In this document: piece after piece, positions 59,382 to 64,000 of the stretch
How positions within the stretch are numbered: position 1 is the first letter of the stretch
Layout of the letters: each line of letters opens with the position of its first letter
Assembly (NCBI RefSeq): GCF_013303125.1
Contig: NZ_JABTTE010000002.1
Span: forward strand, 1-64,000
DNA from: Calidifontibacillus erzurumensis
GTDB taxonomy: Bacteria > Bacillota > Bacilli > Bacillales > Bacillaceae_J
DNA length: 64,000 nt
Reading direction: 5' to 3'
Translations under genes and position numbers: made by a program
Notes under the pieces: model-generated
Told to the model about the DNA's origin: nothing
The model's database searches: none
What the model saw: the letters and a program-made list of their open reading frames with translations, nothing else

Positions 59382-60392
59382 TTGAAGGGTCTTCAAAAAT
59401 CTAGCTGGGCAGGCTTACTACTTTTTGCCTTACTTGTTATCATTTTTCCGTTCATTATTACTGAATCATTTTATATAACGAAAGCCACTTATGCAGGTAT
59501 TTATACGATTGTTGCCGTTAGTTTAGGTCTTTTAATGGGATTTGCCGGTCAAATATCATTGGGGCACGCTGCATTTTACGGAGTAGGTGCTTATACTACA
59601 GCGGTATTAACTACAACTTACGATTTTAATCCATGGATCAGCTTAATATTTTCTTTATTGCTTCCAGGGATCGTCGCTTACATCATCGGTTTTACGATGT
59701 CTAGATTAAGTGGTTATTATTTAGCAATGGCTACTCTCGCTTTTGGAATTATCGTTCATGTATTGTTAGTTGAATGGAAATCGGTTACAAAAGGTGCTTC
59801 GGGTTTATATGGAATACCTAAAATACAGCTTTTCGGATATACCTTAACACAAGGGATCGCTTATTACTATTTTGCTTGGGCATTTGCACTAATCATTATC
59901 ATTATTTCATTGAATATCATTAATTCAAGAATAGGCCGGGCTCTTCGCTCTATTCATGGCAGTGAAGTTGCAGCAAGTGCGATGGGCGTTGATGCAGGGA
60001 AATATAAAATGCAAGTGTTTATATTAGGTGCTATGTTTACCGGACTAGCTGGTTGGTTAATGGCACATATGAGTTATAGCATTTCACCTACATCTTTTAC
60101 GCTGGAAACATCAATCGTATTTTTGGCTATGGTTGTATTAGGAGGAAGCATCAGCGTTTGGGGAGCAGTTATTGGCGCCTTGCTTATAACGTTAATTGGA
60201 ATAATCGTTAAATTATTAGGAGAGCACATTTCATTTATTACAAGTGATTTTGAGCATGTACTCTACGGATTAATCTTAATGTTAGTTGTTATCTTCCTTC
60301 CAAAGGGATTATTCCCATCATTGATGGACCTCTTGCAAAAAAAGCTTGTGAATTCTAAGAAAATGAAAGTCTCTGAAGATGTTCAAATGTAA
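59382..60392 (+). CDS. livM: Branched-chain-type ABC transporter permease, LivM family (set 3)
   Basis: 336 residues from TTG 59382, one base after the LivH stop, with AAAGGAGGG inside the end of livH; the in-frame ATG at 59358 lies before that site. SLGLLMGFAGQISLGHAAFY, RLSGYYLAMATLAFGII and IHGSEVAASAMGVDAGKYK are family motifs. Second channel subunit. Confidence 0.9.
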   Translation: MKGLQKSSWAGLLLFALLVIIFPFIITESFYITKATYAGIYTIVAVSLGLLMGFAGQISLGHAAFYGVGAYTTAVLTTTYDFNPWISLIFSLLLPGIVAYIIGFTMSRLSGYYLAMATLAFGIIVHVLLVEWKSVTKGASGLYGIPKIQLFGYTLTQGIAYYYFAWAFALIIIIISLNIINSRIGRALRSIHGSEVAASAMGVDAGKYKMQVFILGAMFTGLAGWLMAHMSYSISPTSFTLETSIVFLAMVVLGGSISVWGAVIGALLITLIGIIVKLLGEHISFITSDFEHVLYGLILMLVVIFLPKGLFPSLMDLLQKKLVNSKKMKVSEDVQM

Positions 60393-60415
60393 TAAAAGGG
60401 GGGAAAGAAAAAAGA

Positions 60416-61204
60416 ATGAATAACTTACTAGAAGTACAAAACTTAACAAAGAGTTTTGGGGGAGTTGTTGCAAACAGCGACATATCCTTTACGATTGAAG
60501 AAGGATTAATTGTTGGATTAATCGGCCCTAATGGTGCTGGGAAAAGTACTTTGTTTAATATGGTTTCTGCTGTTTTTCCACCAACTGCTGGAGTAATAAA
60601 ATATAAAGGTCAAAGGATCGATCATCTTCCATCTTTTAAGATATGTGAGCTAGGAATTTCACGAACATTCCAAAATTTGCAAATCTTCAAAAATATGACT
60701 GTATTAGAAAATGTAATGGTTGGACACCATTCGAGAACGAAATCAGGGATGATCAGTGCTGCTTTACGTTTGCCACGTTCTCGAAAGGAAGAACAAATTA
60801 TTTATAATGCTGCAATGGAGCAAATTAAATTCGTCGGTCTTGAAGACGTTTGTGATGTAAATGCAGGAAGTTTGCCATTAGGAAAACTCAGGTTATTGGA
60901 GCTTGCGAGAGCACTCGCAACAGAACCTCAACTATTGCTTTTAGATGAAATTGCTGCTGGATTAAACCATCAGGAAACAAAAGAGATGAGCGATTTGATA
61001 AAACAAATTCGGGATAAAGGAATTTCTGTTTTTGTCGTTGAACATGACATGGATTTAGTGATGGGAATTTGTGATAAAATCATCGTTCTTGACCAAGGTG
61101 TAAAAATAGCGGAAGGAACACCTAAAGAAATTCAAAATAATGAAAAAGTAATCACTGCATATCTTGGCGAAGAATTCGCAGAAAAGATGGAGGTGACAGG
61201 ATGA
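60416..61204 (+). CDS. livG: Branched-chain-type ABC transporter ATPase, LivG family (set 3)
   Basis: 262 residues, AAAGGGGGG upstream. Walker A GPNGAGKST, RTFQNLQIFKNMTVLENVM, Walker B LLLLDEIAAGLN, VVEHDMD. The signature is strongly altered (LPLGKLRLLELARAL) as in some LivG proteins. ATGA overlap with the next ATPase. Confidence 0.92.
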   Translation: MNNLLEVQNLTKSFGGVVANSDISFTIEEGLIVGLIGPNGAGKSTLFNMVSAVFPPTAGVIKYKGQRIDHLPSFKICELGISRTFQNLQIFKNMTVLENVMVGHHSRTKSGMISAALRLPRSRKEEQIIYNAAMEQIKFVGLEDVCDVNAGSLPLGKLRLLELARALATEPQLLLLDEIAAGLNHQETKEMSDLIKQIRDKGISVFVVEHDMDLVMGICDKIIVLDQGVKIAEGTPKEIQNNEKVITAYLGEEFAEKMEVTG

Positions 61205-61956
61205 ATAAAATAGCAGATTTAAATAATAGAATTCTTGAAGTTAAGAATTTGAATTTTAGCTATGGTCCTATTAAAGCATTAAATAACTTGTCCTTTCATG
61301 TAAATAAAGGAGAAATTGTTGCGTTATTAGGTGCAAACGGTGCAGGAAAAACGACATTATTGAAAACAATTTCCGGTTTGCAAAATGCTCAATCAGGCAC
61401 TATTTACTATAAAGGTGAAGATATTACTAAACTGCCTGCTGAACAGATTGTTAAACGTCAACTTATTCACGTTCCTGAGCACCGTCAAATATTTTCTACG
61501 CTTAGTGTGATTGATAATTTGCATTTAGGTGCTTATCACCATTATTCGAAAACGAAAAGAAAAAACGTTGTTAAGGAAATAGAGCAGCTGTTTGAAATCT
61601 TTCCTATCTTGAAAGAAAGACAAAACCAGCTAGCTGGAACGTTATCAGGTGGTCAACAGCAAATGTTGGCAATTGCTAGGGCCATTATGGCAAAGCCGGA
61701 TTTACTCTTATTAGATGAACCATCTTTAGGTCTGGCTCCGATCATTGTGAAAGAAGTATTAGATTTAGTAAAAAGGTTGCGAGATCATTATCAAACTACA
61801 GTTTTATTAATTGAGCAAAACGTATTTGCTTCATTGAAAATATCCGATCGTGCTTATGTTATGCAGCACGGAACAATCATAAATGAAGGCTATGCACAAG
61901 ATATTTTGCGAGATGAAAATATTAAAGAGGCGTTTTTAGGTCATGCAGTAGGCTAG
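61201..61956 (+). CDS. livF: Branched-chain-type ABC transporter ATPase, LivF family (set 3)
   Basis: 251 residues, GGAGGTGACAGG upstream. Walker A GANGAGKTT, signature LSGGQQQML, Walker B LLLLDEPSLGLAP, LLIEQNVF. Slightly longer N-terminus than the other two LivF proteins. Followed by 134 AT-rich bases before the binding-protein gene. Confidence 0.92.
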   Translation: MNKIADLNNRILEVKNLNFSYGPIKALNNLSFHVNKGEIVALLGANGAGKTTLLKTISGLQNAQSGTIYYKGEDITKLPAEQIVKRQLIHVPEHRQIFSTLSVIDNLHLGAYHHYSKTKRKNVVKEIEQLFEIFPILKERQNQLAGTLSGGQQQMLAIARAIMAKPDLLLLDEPSLGLAPIIVKEVLDLVKRLRDHYQTTVLLIEQNVFASLKISDRAYVMQHGTIINEGYAQDILRDENIKEAFLGHAVG

Positions 61957-62090
61957 AAGTTTAGTAAATGAAATGAACTAAGGTTTTGAGTTAAAGAGTT
62001 TTTTGGAATATAAATTTTCTTTCTATTACAAATATTCCGAAAGACGATTTAACTAAAATAAATAATTTTCTATTATTTGGGGGGTAAATT

Positions 62091-63299
62091 ATGAAAAAAT
62101 TGTTGAATGTAGGAATTATTTTCTTGCTGGTTAGCATGATTCTTACTGCCTGTGGCGGTGGCAACCAGCAATCAGGAAACAGTTCTGATAATGAAAGCAA
62201 AGGGGAAGAAACGAAAGCGCCTGAAGTTTATAAAATTGGCGCCATTTATTCAAAAACAGGTCCTGCAAGTCCTCTAGGGGAGCCAGAATGGAATGCAACA
62301 TTGCTGCTTGAAGAGCAAATTAATGCCAATGGTGGAATTAATGGTGTACCAGTAAAAGTGATTCTTGCTGATGATGAATCAAAGCAAGAAAAGGCGATTG
62401 AAGAAATGAACCGATTAATTCATGACGAAAAAGTTAGTATTATTCTAGGTACTTCCACAACTGGTCCAAGCCTAGCAATGAAAGGTTTGGCAATGGAAAA
62501 TCAAGTACCAATGATTTCAGCAGCTGCGGCAACATCGATTGTTGAGCCAGTAGAAGAATCAACATGGGTGTTTAAGACGCCGCACTCCGATCTCCATGCA
62601 GTTACAAAGCTTTATGAACATTTTAAAGAAGTAGGAATTAAGAAAATTGCAACTTTAACAGACTCCAATGCTTATGGAGCTGCAGGATTAGAAGTTTTAA
62701 AACAACATGCTGGTGAGTATGGAATTGAAATTGTAACTAGTGAGTCATACAATACGACTGACGCTGATATGAGTACACAATTAACAAAAATCAATAACTC
62801 TGGTGCTGAAGCACTTGTAGTTTGGGGTACTAACCCAGGACCTGCTATTATAGCTAAAAATATGAAAGAATTAGGCATGAAGATGCCTCATTACAGCAGC
62901 CATGGTGTTGCAAATAATACATTTATTGAACTTGCCGAAGGTGCTGCTGAAGGCGTTATCATTCCGACTGGAAAACTTTTATTCCCATCACAAATTGAAG
63001 AGAGCGATCCTCAATACGAAGTTATTAAAAACTTCTATGATGCCTACCAAGCAAAATTTGGTGGAGAGCCTACACAATTTGGTTCTTATGGATATGACAA
63101 TATGCTCTTAGCAGTGGAAGCGCTTAAAGCGGTTGGAGGAGACCGTGCTGCCATCAGAGATTATTTAGAGAACAACATTAAAAACTTTGTAGGTGCTACT
63201 GGTACATTTAACTTTAGCGATAAAGACCATAACGGCCTTCAAGCAGACAGCATGGTTTTAGCTGAAGTGAAAGATGGCAAATGGGTACTTAAAAAGTAA
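62091..63299 (+). CDS. Branched-chain-type ABC transporter substrate-binding lipoprotein (set 3)
   Basis: 402 residues, GGGGGGT upstream. Lipobox LTAC (Cys21), Gly/Asn/Ser-rich linker, type I binding fold (YKIGAIYSKTGPASPLGEPE, VSIILGTSTTGPSLAMKGLA, TLTDSNAYGAAGLEVL). Last gene of the third transporter operon and closed by a terminator. Phenylacetate or a related aryl acid is the inferred ligand from operator type and position. Confidence 0.92.
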   Translation: MKKLLNVGIIFLLVSMILTACGGGNQQSGNSSDNESKGEETKAPEVYKIGAIYSKTGPASPLGEPEWNATLLLEEQINANGGINGVPVKVILADDESKQEKAIEEMNRLIHDEKVSIILGTSTTGPSLAMKGLAMENQVPMISAAAATSIVEPVEESTWVFKTPHSDLHAVTKLYEHFKEVGIKKIATLTDSNAYGAAGLEVLKQHAGEYGIEIVTSESYNTTDADMSTQLTKINNSGAEALVVWGTNPGPAIIAKNMKELGMKMPHYSSHGVANNTFIELAEGAAEGVIIPTGKLLFPSQIEESDPQYEVIKNFYDAYQAKFGGEPTQFGSYGYDNMLLAVEALKAVGGDRAAIRDYLENNIKNFVGATGTFNFSDKDHNGLQADSMVLAEVKDGKWVLKK

Positions 63300-63303
63300 A
63301 AAA

Positions 63304-63328
63304 AAAGGGCTGTTTATGACAGCCCTTT
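63304..63328 (+). terminator. Terminator of the third transporter operon
   Basis: AAAGGGCTGT (63304-63313) pairs perfectly with ACAGCCCTTT (63319-63328), five-base loop. The following T run is short. Confidence 0.8.
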
Positions 63329-63363
63329 CATATCTTATATAAATATTAACGTGAGGTGTGCAA

Positions 63364-63768
63364 ATGATCGATACAAAGATATTGGATCGAGTGACGAATG
63401 ATCCGTATGCAAAATTTTTAGGAATTAAAGTTGAAGAAGTGAAAGAAGGATATGCGAAAGCATCAATCGTTATAACAGAAGATTTGCTTAATATTCATCA
63501 AACCGTTAATGGTGGAGTCATCTTTTCATTAGCAGATGTTGTTTTTGCAATTGCAAGTAACACATATGATCAAACGGCTGTTGGAATTAATGTAAATATT
63601 AATTATATGTCAGCAGCATTCTTGAATGATAAATTAACAGCTGTTGCAAAAGAAGTCCATAAAAATCCAAGATTAGGATTTTACCATATGGAAGTAAAAA
63701 ATGAAAAAAATGAATTAATTGCAACAGCAGAAGGGATGGTTTATCGGAAAAAGAAAAACAGCCAGTAA
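63364..63768 (+). CDS. paaI: Hydroxyphenylacetyl-CoA thioesterase PaaI
   Basis: 134 residues from ATG 63364 after GTGAGGTGTG; a GTG at 63358 is in frame. Hotdog-fold thioesterase with the PaaI signature HQTVNGGVIFSLADVVFAIA, including the catalytic Asp, and VGINVNINYMSAA. It releases free acid from hydroxylated or excess phenylacetyl-CoA esters, protecting the CoA pool. Last gene of the phenylacetate cluster. Confidence 0.9.
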   Translation: MIDTKILDRVTNDPYAKFLGIKVEEVKEGYAKASIVITEDLLNIHQTVNGGVIFSLADVVFAIASNTYDQTAVGINVNINYMSAAFLNDKLTAVAKEVHKNPRLGFYHMEVKNEKNELIATAEGMVYRKKKNSQ

Positions 63769-63844
63769 TTAATGTCTTCCATTCTTCTTGATTTCTTGAA
63801 GTCTTCTTTTTGAGGAAACCAATGATAAATAAGATCTGAAAAAG

Positions 63845-63879
63845 AAAAAGGTCTTCATCTTTTTGATGAAGACCTTTTT
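63845..63879. terminator. Bidirectional terminator at the cluster end
   Basis: AAAAAGGTCTTCATC (63845-63859) pairs perfectly with GATGAAGACCTTTTT (63865-63879). It separates paaI from the minus-strand gene that begins beyond the window. Confidence 0.9.
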
Positions 63880-63916
63880 GCCCATTTTGTACGATGCATT
63901 GCCTAAATCGCCAGCT

Positions 63917-64000
63917 TTATTCTAGCTCTAACAACAAATCATCGACTTGAACAGCTTCGCCGCTTTTTACATGAATTTCTTTCACAACACCATCAAACGG
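63917..64000 (-). CDS. Biotin/lipoyl carrier domain, C-terminal end only
   Basis: The last 27 residues and stop of a minus-strand gene (stop at 63919-63917) read PFDGVVKEIHVKSGEAVQVD followed by DLLLELE. This is the second half of a biotinyl/lipoyl barrel, just after the modified Lys region. It is probably a small biotin carrier protein or the end of a carboxylase subunit. The rest lies outside the window. Confidence 0.7.
   Translation of the reverse strand, partial: PFDGVVKEIHVKSGEAVQVDDLLLELE

Noticed and set aside
1-64000. CRISPR array, insertion sequence, prophage block or rRNA
   Set aside because: No regularly spaced repeats, transposase, integrase, phage structural genes or ribosomal RNA sequence were seen; only a single HTH protein at the left edge has a plasmid or phage flavour.

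Overview
The window is a low-GC, densely packed stretch of a Bacillaceae-type Firmicute chromosome. The signs are AGGAGG-type ribosome binding sites, frequent TTG and GTG starts, TTGACA/TATAAT promoters, a FadR-like TetR regulator, DUF3889 and SHOCT proteins, and an AT-rich background. It is dominated by catabolism of acids through CoA thioesters.

Layout. 1-7.1 kb: the 5' part of a minus-strand helix-turn-helix protein, a copper-type multicopper oxidase lipoprotein, a two-component system, a CcdA/UreH-type membrane protein and several decayed genes. 7.7-19.3 kb: an acyl-CoA module (AMP-dependent acyl-CoA ligase, divergent thiolase, enoyl-CoA hydratase, acyl-CoA dehydrogenase, 3-hydroxyacyl-CoA dehydrogenase, TetR regulator) followed by a complete branched-chain-type (Liv/HAAT) ABC transporter. 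19.6-23.3 kb: housekeeping and accessory genes (a frameshifted sunset-domain protein, tRNA-Val, FAH-family enzyme, SRAP peptidase, DUF3889 protein). 23.9-44.6 kb: a putative benzoate module with a PaaX-like regulator, BenE transporter, crotonases, thioesterase, a second Liv transporter, two HAD proteins, a beta-ketoadipyl-CoA-type thiolase, aldehyde dehydrogenase, benzoate-CoA ligase and a second Paa-like diiron oxygenase. 45.0-63.8 kb: the phenylacetate module (PaaK, PaaABCD, EthD protein, crotonases including PaaG, aldehyde dehydrogenase, PaaH, PaaJ, PaaX, PaaY, a nitronate-monooxygenase-like protein, a third Liv transporter, PaaI).

How it works together. The phenylacetate module fits the known phenylacetyl-CoA epoxide pathway: CoA ligation, epoxidation by PaaABC(D), isomerisation by PaaG, ring opening and aldehyde oxidation by separate proteins instead of fused PaaZ, then beta-oxidation to acetyl-CoA and succinyl-CoA. 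The benzoate module mirrors it with its own ligase, oxygenase, dehydrogenases and thiolase. It has no BoxA or BoxB; benzoyl-CoA oxygenation is instead inferred to be done by the paralogous oxygenase at 42288-44595, whose PaaD is split into two genes. Neither module contains a PaaE reductase.

The main regulatory observation is a family of ACG(T)-pair elements just downstream of strong promoters. Sites in front of benzoate-module operons have the pair 15 bp apart followed by TAATAAAA. Sites in front of phenylacetate-module operons have ACGT pairs 11 bp apart. Two PaaX paralogues, one per module, are the obvious candidate readers. No insertion sequence, CRISPR array or rRNA was seen.
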